Shown here: positions 50,176 to 62,395 of the stretch, piece by piece | Layout of the letters: the number at the start of each line of letters is the position of its first letter | Numbering within the stretch: the stretch's first letter is position 1 | Assembly: GCA_027563935.2 (NCBI GenBank) | Contig: CM050447.1 | Location: 85,545,461 to 85,609,460 of the forward strand | Direction: 5' to 3' | DNA from: Costus lasius | Lineage: Eukaryota; Streptophyta; Magnoliopsida; Zingiberales; Costaceae | Length of the DNA: 64,000 nt | Notes under the pieces: generated by a model | The model's database searches: none | Seen by the model: the letters and a program-made list of their open reading frames with translations, nothing else | What the model was told of the DNA's origin: nothing | Made by a program: the position numbers and the translations under genes

Positions 50176-50302
50176 CGAGGACATACAGTTTGATATGGCA
50201 GGGGAGGGCAACGCAGGAGAAGCCGGGGAGCAGAGCGGCACATCCAAGGCAGGCTACTCTTGATATGGTTCGTCCGAAAGGTACTAAACCGAGTGCCAGG
50301 AA
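50176..50302. other. Scrambled junction with templated filler at the C5 break
   Basis: Short blocks copied from nearby element sequence appear out of order: catccaaggcag (50241), aggctactctt (50251), cttgatatggttcgt (50258), ccgaaag (50274) and a 22-bp block (50277-50298) ending ccgagtgcca. Their sources in C5 are at 50452, 50383, 50355, 50332 and 50432. Farther left, cgaggacatacagttt (50176-50191) matches family gag sequence in reverse orientation. Confidence 0.8.
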
Positions 50303-52478
50303 GCCAGGAACACCGCAATGGAATGGTGTGTCCGAAAGGAGAAATAGAACGTTACTTGATATGGTTCGTTCTATGATGAGTCAGGCTACTCTTCCATATT
50401 CCTTTTGGGGTTTTGCACTGGAAACAGCTGTAAAGGTACTAAACCGAGTGCCATCCAAGGCAGTTTCTAAGACGCCATATGAGTTATGGTATGGGAAACA
50501 GCCGAGCTTGACATTTATCAGGATCTGGGGCTGCGAAGCTTATGTCAAAAAGCTCGCCTCTGGGAAACTAGAGAGCAGATCTGAGAAATGTATCTTTGTC
50601 GGTTACCCTAAGGAAACTAAGGGTTATTATTTCTACGATCCCAAAGAGAACAAGGTATTTGTTGCTCGGACGGCCATATTTCTTGAGAAGGAGTTTCTTC
50701 TGCAAGAGGCCAGTGGGAGAGAAATAAAGCTGGATGAGAATCCAGAGGAAGGACAAAGTGCTCAAGCACAGTTGGATGAGCCTGAGCCGGTGGATCAGGT
50801 TATTGAACAACCTGAGGCTCAGATATCACGGGAACCGCGAAGATCGGGAAGGATTCGTCGACAGCCTGAGCACTATGACGGAGTCTACATCATTGATAAT
50901 GATGAACCCCTCACTTATGCGGATGCGGTCAGTGGACCGGAGTCAGCGAGATGGCTTGAAGCTATGCGCGCCGAGATGGACTCCATGTCAGATAACCAAG
51001 TTTGGGATTTGGTTGATCCGCCTCCGGGAGTTATCCCTATAGGCTGTAAATGGATCTTCAAGAAGAAGATTGACATGGATGGTAACGTGGTTACCTATAA
51101 AGGCAGGCTAGTTGCGAAAGGTTTCAAACAAATCTACGGGATAGATTATGATGAAACTTTCTCACCTGTAGCCATGTTTAAGTCTATTCGGATTCTTTTC
51201 GTGATAGCAGCATATTATGATTATGAGATTTGGCAAATGGATGTGAAAACAGCTTTCCTGAATGGAAATCTGGATGAGGATGTGTATATGACACAACCAG
51301 AAGGTTTCACTAATCCATCAGATCGTCATAAGATATGCAAGTTAAAGAAGTCTATTTATGGACTTAAACAAGCATCTAGAAGCTGGAATATTCGTTTTGA
51401 TGAATCAATCTCTGAGTTTGGTTTCATCAAGAACGAGGATGACCCGTGTGTATATAAGAGGTTTAGTGGGAGCGTGATTACTTTCCTAGTCCTCTACGTC
51501 GATGATATCTTGATCATTGGAAATGACATTCCTGAAATGCATGCCGTAAAGGCATGGTTAAGAAAATGTTTCCAGATGAAAGATCTAGGAGAAGCAGCCT
51601 ATGTATTAGGTGTGAAGATCTACAGGGATAGATCTAAGAGGCTTCTCGGGCTGTGCCAGAGTACTTACATCGATAAAGTCCTGGAGAGATTTCATTTAGA
51701 GAATTCTAAAAGAGGATATCTTCCAGTCAGACATGGTCTGAATCTTTCGAAGAGTTAGTGTCCACAAACACAGACTGAGAAAGATGAAATGGACAATACG
51801 CCTTATGCTTCGGCTATTGGATCCATTATGTATGCGATGTTGTGTACTCGCCCAGACGTCGCTTACGGGTTAAGCGTGACCAGTCGGTTCCAAAGTAATC
51901 CAGGTATGGCGCACTGGATTGCGGTCAAGAACATTTTAAAATATCTGCGGAGGACTAAAGATATGTTCTTGATATATGGTGGTCAGGAAGAACTCAGTAT
52001 TGAAGGATATACTGACGCTTCGTTCCAGTCAGACCAGGATGATTTTCGATCGCAATCAGGCTATGTTTTTAGCTTGAATGGAGGAGCAGTGGTGTGGAAG
52101 AGTTTCAAACAGTCAACTGTTGCTGATTCCACAACAGAAGCCGAGTATGTTGCAGCCTCGGAAGCATCCAAGGAGGCAGTGTGGATTCGTAAGTTCGTGA
52201 GAGAACTTGGTGTTGTTCCTTCGAGTGCAGATCCTTTGGTTATCTTCTGTGATAACACTGGAGCAATCGCACAAGCAAAGGAACCACGGTCGCACCAGAA
52301 GTCCAAGCACATACAGAGACGGTTTCATTTGATCAGGGAGATCATAGATCGTGGCGAGATCAAAGTCTGCAAGGTACATACAGATGACAATCTGGCAGAC
52401 CCGCTTACTAAGCCTCTGGCGCAGCAGAAGCATGAGAAGCACTGTAATAATATGGGTTTGAGATTTCTCAACCATTAG
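50303..52478 (+). pseudogene. 5'-truncated Copia pol of C5
   Basis: Homology begins within the integrase core just before GTPQWNGVSERR. It continues through the integrase C-terminus, reverse transcriptase (YVDDILI) and RNase H (GYTDASF, TEAEY, FCDNTGA) to LRFLNH at 52478. A stop at 51756-51758 replaces a glutamine (CAG to TAG) between RT and RNase H. Gag, protease and the integrase N-terminus are absent, as are the leader and 5' LTR. A start codon at 50148 lies in junction DNA and gives an artificial fusion. The only plus-strand copy of the family here. Confidence 0.93.
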
Positions 52479-52483
52479 ATTAA

Positions 52484-52498
52484 GTGCAAGTGGGAGAT
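52484..52498 (+). other. C5 polypurine tract
   Basis: gtgcaagtgggagat immediately before the 3' LTR, identical to C2, C3 and C4. Confidence 0.88.
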
Positions 52499-54178
52499 TG
52501 TTGGGGTATGCCCTTAAGGCTAATGTTTGAGGCCTTGGGATTGTATCAGTATCATGTAATAAACTCTTATGTTTATAAAGGCATGGTTGTTATTCAGGTT
52601 GTTATATTGTCTGCTGCAATAATTGTACTTCTGAATAATGTCTCAAAGCTGTTCAGCTAGGCTGACATGCTGTAATGTCCTTAGTGGAGATATCTTGGTG
52701 AACATGAGACAGCCTTGATATGATTGAGACTAATATGTGTTCTAATCTTATAGGATGCTTCGAGCATGGAATAAGATGTAGACTCATGGGTACATTGGAT
52801 GTACTGGACAGACCCTACTAGGATATTCAATTGCTTGTCACAATGTGAATATTCCTTGATTGCGACAAGTGGCACATTTCCTCTGACTTGAGATCACTTG
52901 TGTTTTCTAAATGATGATTGTCATTGTTTTGAGGTAGTTCAATATCATTTGAAACATAATGATTATAGACTATCTTGGATGGTGAGCTTGAGTCAGGTTA
53001 GGGCACTAGTGATAGACAAAGGATTGCCGTCTCCTTGTTTAAGGAGTGTGATGTTCTAAAGGGGCCCCCTGGGTGAGGTGATTGAGAAAGTGTATGGCCA
53101 TACCCAGGTGACTATGTTCATCTGATCTAATCATGCTCATCATATTGGAGTTACAAGCTTGACACGCTTGTCCAATAAGAACATCCAGTGGCAAAGGAAA
53201 CATGCATGCCTTGTGAGTTGGATTCACACTTGTGCTGTGGTTTGGGTGTAGTCTTGGAAGACTCTTTTCTTTATATCGGGAGACAGTGATGTGTTGCTAG
53301 ATACCCCTCACTGATCGTGATAACGTGGGTTATCATTACCGACATTTAAAGGAAACCCTCAGGGTCGCACAATTTGATGATATGGCTTACTTAAGTCAGA
53401 TCGTGTGGACTGAATTGTTCAGGTTCAGTTTAAAGGGATTTAATCTCTGATTGTAAGTGAGATCTGGTCTAATCATGTTTGATTGATTAGGGCTTGAGAT
53501 CGGTAAGCTTCGATCGAGAGATTGGATGCTAGATCGGTGAGATCAGGAGCATCAAGAGATCGACGGTCAGATCAAGAGCCTTAGGGTTTAATGTGATCTG
53601 GATTAATGGCTTGGGTCGATTGGTCTATGAACCAGACCAAATTGAACCAGCTCATTGGTTGAGCGCATGGTTCAAATTGAGAGGAGTTTGCGCATGGGGT
53701 AAACCCATGATCGCAAGTGAGTGAGTGGCTTTCTATTTTTAGAAAGCATGATCACATACGTGACCACTACTCACGTCCACGCCTAAGGCGCCCTCATCTC
53801 TCGTTTCTCCTCCTCTCTCGTCGCCAACTTGGGCATTCGGCACTTGCACTCTCGTGTGGAGAAGTGTAGACGAAAAGAGAAGGAAGAGTTCAGCCAAGCA
53901 AAGTGATCTTTCCCTTCCATTCGACAACGGCTTCTTGGAACCTTGCTAGCACAAGGTGCACCAAAGAAGAGTAGGCGACATCAATTGTGTGCGTCACCTT
54001 TGGAGAAGGAGCACTTGCGCCTTTCCTTCCAAGACACCATCTAAGCGATGGCAATGGTGAGAATCGTTTTTCAAGTTGAACATATTATATGCATAGATCC
54101 TTGAAACCCCTTCCGCTGCATCAAAATTGTCATATGCGCCTCCTATAGGGTTTCGCCCCCTTGTTTAGGGGACTTTCA
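52499..54178 (+). repeat. 3' LTR of C5
   Basis: 1680 bp from TGTTGGGGTATGCCC to gggactttca. It ends directly against Athila-like gag DNA. With the 5' end deleted, no target duplication can be checked. Confidence 0.94.
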
Positions 54179-55754
54179 TGATCAAAATCAAAGTCAAGCA
54201 CCCCAGAACAACAATCGACGACCCTCTAATTTTCAATCAATACAGTATAACCAACCTCCAGCACCCTAGAAGTCTAACTTAGAGGTCATGATGGAGAACT
54301 TCATTGCCTCGCAGGCAAAACAGAATGAAAAATTCCTACAGCAATTAGAGAAACAAGATGACAATTTTAGGCAGGAATTCTGACATGTAAATGAGTCTAT
54401 TAAGAATATCAATTCCGAGATAGAGTCTATGAAGACTCATCAGAGGATGTTGGAAACTCAGATAGCTCAGCAGGCTAGCTCTTCAAGCAGGCCTACAGGC
54501 AGATTACCAGGAAAACCAGAGGTGAACCCACGTGAGTATTGCAATGCTATTACCACACGCAGTGGGAAATAGTTGGAAGAACCTAGAGCACCAGATGGTA
54601 CACAAGATTCAGAGGAGCAAAATGTTGAATCTACAGAAGAAGAGGAAAGAGAAGGAGAAATAAATGTGCAAGAAAAGGAGCAGGAACCAGTGTATACACC
54701 ACCACCTCCCTACAAACCACCAGTACCTTTTCCTCAGAGATTGGCAAAATCTAAGATTGATAAGCAGTTTGAAAATTTTTTAAAAGTACTCAAAAAGCTT
54801 TGCATCAACATACCCTTCACCGACGCTCTATCCCAGATGCCTTCTTACGCCAAGTTCTTGAAGGAAATTTTGTCCAACAAGAGAAAGTTGGAGGAGCATA
54901 GAACGGTCGCACTCACAGAGAAGTGCAGCGCTATAATCTAGAACAAGCTGCCACCTAAGCTTAAAGTCCCAGGGAGTTTTTCTATTCCCTATTTGATTGG
55001 TAGTATGTCTATTGACCGTGCTCTATGTGATTTTGGGGCCAGTGTCAGCTTGATGCCACACTCTGTTTGTAAAAAGCTAGACATTAGAGATTTGAAGCCC
55101 ACTTCTGTTTCACTTCAATTAGCTGACCGCTCTGTTCGACATCCAGTAGGTATTTTAGAGGATGTGCCCATTAAGGTCGGTAAGTTTTCTATTCCTCTTG
55201 ATTTTGTTGTCCTCGAGATGGAGGAAGACTCTAGACTTCCTATAATCTTAGGTCGCCCCTTTTTGGCCACTGCTGGTGCAAATATTGATGTCAAAAATGG
55301 GAAGCTAACTTTTAAGATAGGTGGGGATTCTGTAGATTTTGATCTGATAGAAAATCTAAAGAAGCCTTCTTTTGTAGGATCTTGTTGCAGTGTAGAAGTC
55401 TTGGAAGACACTTCACCGATGACTATTAATTCCAAGATAGAGAAAGATCCACTTGAAGTATGCTTTATCAAAGGTGATGATAGTGATGGAGGAAAGAGGT
55501 ATGAATTTAAAACTCTCCCAAGTAACCTCAGGTATGAATTTCTTGGAGAGAACTCTACTTTTCCTATATTTATTAATGCAAATCTTGAGGCATCTCAAAC
55601 TACAAAGAACTCATCTTATAATGGATCTTGTTGTGATATTAGCACTGTGAATGATATTTTGACTGATGTGCATAAATTATTTGCTGAACATTCTGACTCG
55701 AAAAGTTATACTTTTGTAGATTGTATTGTGAATTCTAATGATAAAGGATGTTAG
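54179..55754 (+). pseudogene. Athila-like Ty3/gypsy gag C-terminus and protease, broken
   Basis: The translated order is a Gln-rich gag tail, then PTGRLPGKPEVNPREYCNAITTRSGK (positions about 54491-54570), an acidic linker, FPQRLAKSKIDKQFENFL, and an aspartic protease with CDFGASVSLMP and IILGRPFLATAG. These are marks of the Athila/Tat branch. Stops interrupt it near 54270, 54382, 54570 and 54942; the protease stretch 54993-55754 is open. The upstream gag is missing, the left edge being the C5 LTR. RT, RNase H and integrase are absent, so this is an internally deleted remnant. Confidence 0.88.
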
Positions 55755-56691
55755 CTTAATGTGGAGGAGACTAATTTACTTTCGAAGAAGCAGAAAATTC
55801 AGAGGAAGAAATGAAAAAGAAAGGAAGGGTTGAAATTATTTGACGAAGATAAGGGAACGAAGAAATTTTTTGCTAAAGTGAAACACTATTTTAGGGATAA
55901 GCCTTGTATATTCAGAGATCAAAGAACAAAACAAGGAAAGCATACAGATACGATTCAAGCAGCCGTTACTTGATCAGGGTTGATTTTGGTAGAGCTATCG
56001 ACGTTAAAATTAGCGCTTCTTGGGAGGCAACCCAAGCACTATCTCTCTTTTTCATTCTCAGTTTTTATTTTTGTGTTATTTTACTTTTTGGTAGATAGGT
56101 TAGTTATTTTCTTTTGGAAGTTATGCTATGAATCTTATATGATGCTTTTAGAATAGTTTTCCCTTTTGATCATTATTTATATTTTGTGTAGGAGCTTTGT
56201 GATGCGTGTACCAAGAGGAGGACAGCTCTGAGGAGGATAGTTCGGGCGACACTACGAACGAGTGGCGCTTTGTGAGTTGAAGTCAAAAATAAAAAGTATG
56301 TCTCTTTGTGGATACATGCCATCTTCACAAAAACAAACAAAATGCATAAAAAAAGAAAAAAAATTATGTGTGGAAAAAGATCTTGGAGACCTAATTCCTG
56401 TAAACAAAAGCCATGATAGATTTAAATTGATACTGGGTGAAATCATGAGATTGAAAAATCTATTTATTATATGGTTGCAAAGTTTTATTTGATTGAGTTG
56501 TGAATCTAGAAAATTGAGTTCTAAGGATGATATGTTTACTTGAAATTTTGTAAATCAATTAATACAATTTTTCACTGACATGTTGTATTTTAGAAATTTA
56601 TTGAGCATGAGAAAGTTATTCTTTCAATCAAATTTTGATTTCAAATTTTGATTTTTGCTTGAGGAGAAGGAAGGTTTGAGCCTTATGTGTT
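55755..56691 (+). other. Athila-like 3' internal region ending in a polypurine-type tract
   Basis: The conserved 'gcgcttcttgggaggcaacccaa' block (about 56010-56033), found near the end of pol in plant Athila/Tat elements, lies less than 300 bp after the protease remnant. This locates the pol deletion. The region ends with ttgaggagaaggaaggtttg before the LTR, a degenerate form of the usual tract. No gene is seen. Confidence 0.65.
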
Positions 56692-58598
56692 TGATGACAC
56701 CGAAATATGTAGTATATTTTGCATCATTTTAGATACCTTTTCATACTAAATCGAGGATCTTTTTACTTGTTTTTATGATAAATCCATCCAATATTGCAAA
56801 GTCTACTTATATTTTGGTTTTTCACATTTTTCAAGCAAAAAGGCACTATTTTAGGTGTTTTCAAGCTAAATCAAATATATGGAAGAGTTCTCATCATCAA
56901 GAGGAGATCACCCAAGAAATTTCACGCAAATCGGAGCAAGCCAGCAAATTACGGTAGTACCGTAATCTATTTTACGGTACCGTAATTCCAAATGGTACAG
57001 TAAAATCCGAACACTGCCGTAATTTGTGAAGATTTCTGAACAGAAAGATTTCCCAATTTTACGGTACCAGCCGTAAGCAATATTACGGTACCGTATTTCG
57101 AATTGCATCAGAACAGAAACCTTAGCCGATTTTACGGTACCTGCCGTAAGGGATTTCACTACCGTATTTTCCAGCCGTTTCATAACAGAGAGTTCAGCAA
57201 AGTTTACGGCACTGACCACAAACTATTTTATGGGTCGTATTTTCCGAGACGACATCAGCACAGAAGACTCAAGAGATTTTATGGCACTAGCCATAAACAA
57301 CTACACTGCCGTAAAATCGGTTTTGAACGCGACGCCCAGGTCAATGTCCACGCCTGATCCTTGCGGAGATGATGACGGTCGATCCAGAGCTTAAAACAAA
57401 AGACCGTAAGAAGAGAAAAGGGAGCTTGGGACGAGAGGATTAGCCAGACACCAAAAGCCCCAAACTTGGTTTACTGTCGAGGGAGAATTCGGAGTACACG
57501 CCACCGCCTAGGGTTTCGCAACCACGCTCGATCCAGACGATCTCCGGCCGTGATTCTTCTACTGAAGCATCGCCTGGTGAAGGAGACGACGTGCCAGAAG
57601 TTTCAGATCGAAAGAAGACAAATTGGATGAGAAATTAGAGGAAGAAGGATCGCCACTACTGTTCACGCCTTCTTTTGTAAAATACGGCTGTGAAATACTT
57701 CACAGCCGTGCCGTATTTTCTAAAAACTCTTCCTTTTGTTGATTTTCAATTTTCTAAAATTATGGAATATTGTATTTCCTTCACCATGCTAGCTTAAATT
57801 ACTCTTGGGACATGGGGGAGTAGTTCACTTGATTTTTAATGATTAGATAACTTCTTTCTCACTATTTCGTTGCATTTAATCTTAGCATGATGATTTTGCT
57901 CTCGTTATAATTGTGCTTAGACTCTCTATAGATCCTTGTTACTAATTATGTTCTTAGAATTTTCGCTATTGACTGAAAGGTAATTGCTTGAGAATTTGAA
58001 ATCCTAGAATTGCATGTTAGGATCCCTTCCTTAGGTTAGATCTAATTTGATCCGTTCTAGTAGATTAATTGCCATGATTATAGCATGTATCTATAGATCG
58101 AGTCTAATTGTCAAACGTGGAGATCTTGTACGAAAGCAAGGATCAGAACGTTGGAGATCCAAGAGTAAAACTAGTGTCGACACTCGGATGCACGAAAGTG
58201 ATCCTTGAGTTCATTGTTTGATAATTTACTTATCTTCAGCGTTGGGACAAATCTTGCGCGAAAGCGAAGACAAATCCCTGTACGGTTGTTTGCACGAAAG
58301 TGAAACAATCCTTTTATTAAGTGAATTACTTCTTCATCATGATTAAATTGAACTGACGAAATCCTTATTCATATCTAGTCATAAAAGTTAAAATGAACGA
58401 AACCCTAGTCCCAGCTTTTCTCTCCGATAATTCCGTTTTAGTTTCCGATTGCTATTTTCACTACTTCGATTTGCCTAGATAGAAAGAAATCAGCTATTTG
58501 GTATTCAACAACATAGGTCTCTGTGGGTTCGAAATCTTAATTATTACTTCGCGTATCCGTGCACTTGCGGAGAAAACAATAAGTGTGGTGACCGAACA
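56692..58598 (+). repeat. Athila-like LTR with internal DNA on both sides
   Basis: It opens TGATGACACCGAAATATG and closes gtggtgaccgaaca. An alternative end is 58617 (cgtatca). It is the longest Athila-like LTR here and the reference for the fragments at 14463 and 16886. A cluster of acggta...taccgt near-palindromes spans 56950-57310. Inside the 3' part are the phrases 'ctctgtgggttcgaaatc' and 'cgtgcacttgcgga' typical of Athila LTR ends. Confidence 0.8.
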
Positions 58599-58606
58599 AA
58601 TTTTTA

Positions 58607-58621
58607 GAGCCGTATCAGGGG
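58607..58621 (+). other. Degenerate Athila primer-binding site
   Basis: gagccgtatcagggg resembles the plant Athila site gcgccgttgccgggg (11 of 15 bases) at the expected place after the LTR. This supports reading the LTR as the 5' LTR of the sequence to its right. Confidence 0.55.
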
Positions 58622-58772
58622 GTGACAAGTTGTTGTGCGCCATTACCTAGGTTTCGGCTGCGACTTTAAGAATAAGTTTAGTTTACCTACTTGTTGGGAT
58701 ACAACAGGCGCCCAACCGAAAGGCCGTGGTATCCAGGCGGCATTGTTCGCAACCTGTCTTTGACTCTTCCAC

Positions 58773-60977
58773 TGTTACACCCAAATTCAAAGACTAACAT
58801 AAAAGAATCTATTATTACTTTCGACTCTAGGAACAACAATATAAGTCTAATTGCTACAAGAATTCTCTTTACAAAACTTTACATCAAAGTACACTTTTAC
58901 AACACTCAGATCTCAGCTAATAACTTTTAATACACGAATCACATCATGAATAATTCCTCAAGTAAAACTTTACATCCATGCCTTGATTTCCTTAGTCCAG
59001 ACCAGTACCTGCAATATCAACCAGACTCAGCAAAACATTACTGAGTAAGCCTCTCCCCAGAAGAAAGGGTAGTCCCTTAGATTCAAAGGAGGGAAACTAG
59101 CAAGAAGCATGAACAATAAAACTGTAACAACTGAATGTTGAAAACTGTAAACTGAAAGCTGGGAACTGAAACTAAGTACTGGGAATTGAAAACTATAATT
59201 CAATTAGATAAACTGATGCAACTAGGTTATCTGTGTCAAATATGAAAACTAATACCATTCATAAATCAACTATGAGCAATACCTACTGGCTTGTGGGGTC
59301 GTCACCCCGAATACGCATGATAAGGTGTATCACCCCTTACATGGTGAACACACGCGCTACCATGCGTCACGAATCCCAGTGCATGCTAACTTGGGACCCC
59401 GATATATCCACATAGTGGATACTACTGGGTATGTGCTCAATATAACATGTAATTGTCCACACACGTGGATACTAGAAAACTGGTTATGCTGTCCACAACG
59501 TGGATACTGATATACAAAGACTGAAACAATATAACTAGCAAATCTTCGATATGCACAAGATACTATACTACTTGAGTCAACGGAAATAAAGATAACAAAC
59601 CTTTATCTACAAAAATCTAGTTTGAGGTCTTACCTTTGAAAACCCAAGAAAACTAGTTATCAAACGAAGCAAGCCAAACACTGGATCAACCGCTTTGAAA
59701 CATAGATTTATATATGAACTTCATCAAATAAGATTCAAACGTGAAAACAAAGACCACCAACAGAAGCGAAACATCTCAAAACCTAAGGAACCAACTTTGG
59801 ATCCAATGAACCGGACCCAAAAGCCACTGAACCGGACTGAATTGCAGTGAACCCCTGAACCAAGCCAAACCAAAACTTGAAACCAAAATTACACTAAATA
59901 TACGAGGCATCTAGGGACACACAAGATACCATTAGATGGGAATTTCAATAAGCTTTCCAACGGATGCCTGAACCGGTCAGGATTCAACCGGATTAGGGTC
60001 GAACCGGCCAAAAAACCAATGCAAGGCCGAATTGAAATTGAACCGCTCAATTTGTTGAATCGGTCCAAATCAATTCCAAACTCAGCGAGCCGAGTTTATT
60101 TCAAATAAACCAAACTCAAAACCAAAAATCAGACCGGTCCGGCCACTCGCCCGCGACGCCCCATCGCCGCCGTGCAAGGCGGCCGGACAAACATCTGCCG
60201 CTTGCGCCGACGAGCTCCTGAGGGTGCGTCGAGCATCCATTCACCACCAGATTTCACCTGGGAGCTTCCGATGTCGCTGGAAAGCTCTACAGCTACCTAT
60301 GGCAAGCTTTTGATGCACGGTCGAAGCCCTCGCAATAGCCGCCAGTATCAATGGTGGCGTCGCCGCCGTCGACACACCGAAACCTATCTAAACCGAAACA
60401 GAACTTCACTGAAACTTCCAGAAATCATGCTTACCTAGCTACGAAACCATATCGTAGGTCTGGAACAGAAAACACATATCAGAGAAGGCACTGGAACTCT
60501 AAAACTCGAGGCAGCGCCGCTCGAACTCCGGCGACTGGTTCAAGCTTGATCTCTCGCTTATGACGATGCGCCGCGTCTCGAAGGAATGCTAGGGTTTGAT
60601 TCACAAACAATCGAATGGAAACCCTCTAAAATAGACGTGAGATGTGTCCCAAAATAGCAAAGGCTACTGATGATCGATAGTCGCAAACAGGGGGGAAGAC
60701 GACGAGTCGACTCGGTCACGAAATGAAATCAAAACCGAATCAAGTAAAGTCGGTGCGGTTTTATACCAAAATCACAAATTAGCTCAGCAGGTGGGTTGAG
60801 CTCGTGACTCGGGCGCTACGCGGGTTTGAACCCCCGCGAGCGCAAATTAATTTTTATACAAAGAAATCTATTTTTAAACCTTTTAAAAATTCAGGAAAAA
60901 TTCCAGAAAAATCCATAAAAATCCAAAATACAGTTTCTGATTTTCTAAAATTATTTTTCAAAACTTGGGGTATTACA
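58773..60977 (-). repeat. Tekay/Del-like solo LTR
   Basis: On the minus strand it opens TGTAATACCCCAAGTTTTG and closes GAATTTGGGTGTAACA (2205 bp). The flanks are tccac and tccat, a 5-bp duplication with one mismatch. The first 100 bases have the 'ggatttttatggatttttctgg' style of Tekay LTRs. It includes short near-repeats of tatccacatagtggata (59402, 59457, 59490) and a TATA-like ggtataaaacc (minus, 60757-60767). Plus-strand ORFs inside (for example 60172-60438) are not called. Confidence 0.8.
60780..60846 (+). other. tRNA-like sequence inside the Tekay-like LTR
   Basis: An A-box match TAGCTCAGCAG (60780-60790) and a near B-box GGTTTGAACCC (60823-60833) are spaced as in a tRNA gene. A D-arm (gctc/gagc) and a T-arm (cgcggg/cccgcg) can pair; the acceptor stem cannot. 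It reads opposite to the LTR and sits just upstream of the LTR's TATA-like element. A tRNA pseudogene or internal SINE-like insertion is likelier than a working tRNA. Confidence 0.55.
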
Positions 60978-62395
60978 TCCATAGAAGATGAGGAATATAC
61001 TCCTTCGCCACCATCACACCCTCCTTAGCAGCGCCATCATAGTCATCAACCAACGCCTCCTTCTCCATGCAAGCAAGCATCATCTTCCCATTCACCGCAA
61101 GCCTGTGCTCCAATGCTGAACGAGTTCGGCATCATCTTCCGCAATGCAGAGCAAGAAGACAAATACAACCTGCTCCTCCAACGCAAGGTGATCAACACTT
61201 GTTACCTCGACCGAGGGACATTGAACATGCTTGGACTACTTGATGATGTGGAGTTCATGTACTCCAATATCGACTCGGACCAATTCATGCACATGGCTCA
61301 CCCAACATGCATAGGGATCATGCTCGAATTCTTCAATTCTATCGATGTACGGGCCAACACCATCCACGACTAGGATCCTAGATGTCTCATGTTTCGGTTG
61401 GGTAACGTCGAGCATTGCCTATCTCTATCACAGCTGCACGGCGTATATGGCTTCCCAAAACCTTGTACGCGCAAGGTACCGACAGACTACTCTGAACAAG
61501 GTTTTTGGGGAGCAATCTCAAATGAGCATATCTATTTTACATGTATTGCTATGGCGTCTAGCATTTGCAATCTAGCCATTTGATACGTTCATCGGGTTCT
61601 AGCCTATACTATTTTCGACCGGAGGGAAGTGATGATATGATCCATCAATCTGAACTTTTTTGCTTATGGTGCATACTACATTCTTTTAGGGTCAATTCGG
61701 GTTACTATTTGGTGAAGCAATTTAGCCACGTTGCACATTCACGCAAGGGAGCTATCATCATGGGTGGTCTAGTCACCCAATTGGCTATTTCCCTAGGGGT
61801 TATCCCCTATGGTACCTTGGAAGCAAGTGGCAACAACTGATTCAAAATTGAGTCATGTGTTTCCATGAAGCTTATCATTCGCCGGGTGACTCCTACTACC
61901 TTACATTCAAAGGAAGCCAGTTCTCCCTTTCGCTGCCGAACGCTGAGCGCACCACCGTGGACAAGAGAGCAAACTAGCACATATAGCCCGTCGCCGACCC
62001 TCAGCCCGACCCAGTTGACACTGCACCTCCAACCCCTGATGCCTTTCTTTTCGGTGGCTCCTCACCTACCGGGTCTATGATGGCCCTCTTACAGGAGATG
62101 CATGAGGAGTAGCTTCGCCAGGGAGGGGCGCTATTTCGCTAGGGGGACGCACTAGATTAGATGGACACCACTCTCAGCTATCTCTGCCAGGAGCAGACCT
62201 CAAATTGGCAGACTATGGAGGTGGGGATGTAGCGACAACACAAGATGATGAGTTCAGTTTGGGAGAAGCTTTCTTCCATGGACGAGCGGCTGTCCTTTCT
62301 GTCCGAAGAAAACATGGCGTGTGTAGCCATCTCTTTCGATGAGGAGGATGAGTCGGATTTCTCATTTCGCGGTAAGGGCAAGAGATGAAAGTCCC

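Larger units (their letters stand above)
58622..62390 (+). pseudogene. Athila-type ORF remnant, split by a solo LTR
   Basis: After the solo LTR the translation reads EDEEYTPSPPS, then FGIIFRNAEQEDKYNLL, MYSNIDSDQFMHMAHPT, FRLGNVEHCLSLSQLHGVYGFP (positions about 61384-61450), SELFCLWCILHSFRVNSGYYL and GAIIMGGLVTQLAISLG, ending with a Gln/Met-rich tail to about 62388. This pattern belongs to the plant Athila ORF family (PF03078 type), whose function is unknown. Frames change and stops occur near 61371, 61582 and 62112. Removing the solo LTR and one duplication copy joins DSS to IEDEEY in frame, so the LTR landed inside the ORF. Confidence 0.7.

Noticed and set aside
50148..50302. N-terminal extension of the 536-codon C5 frame as a novel fusion protein
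   Set aside because: The extension is translated from scrambled filler DNA; no promoter or conservation supports it.
60172..60563. Arg-rich plus-strand ORFs of 70-88 codons
   Set aside because: Inside the GC-rich part of a Tekay-like solo LTR, antisense to it, with no motif.
60780..60846. A functional tRNA gene
   Set aside because: The acceptor stem cannot pair, the anticodon arm is weak, and it is embedded in an LTR.
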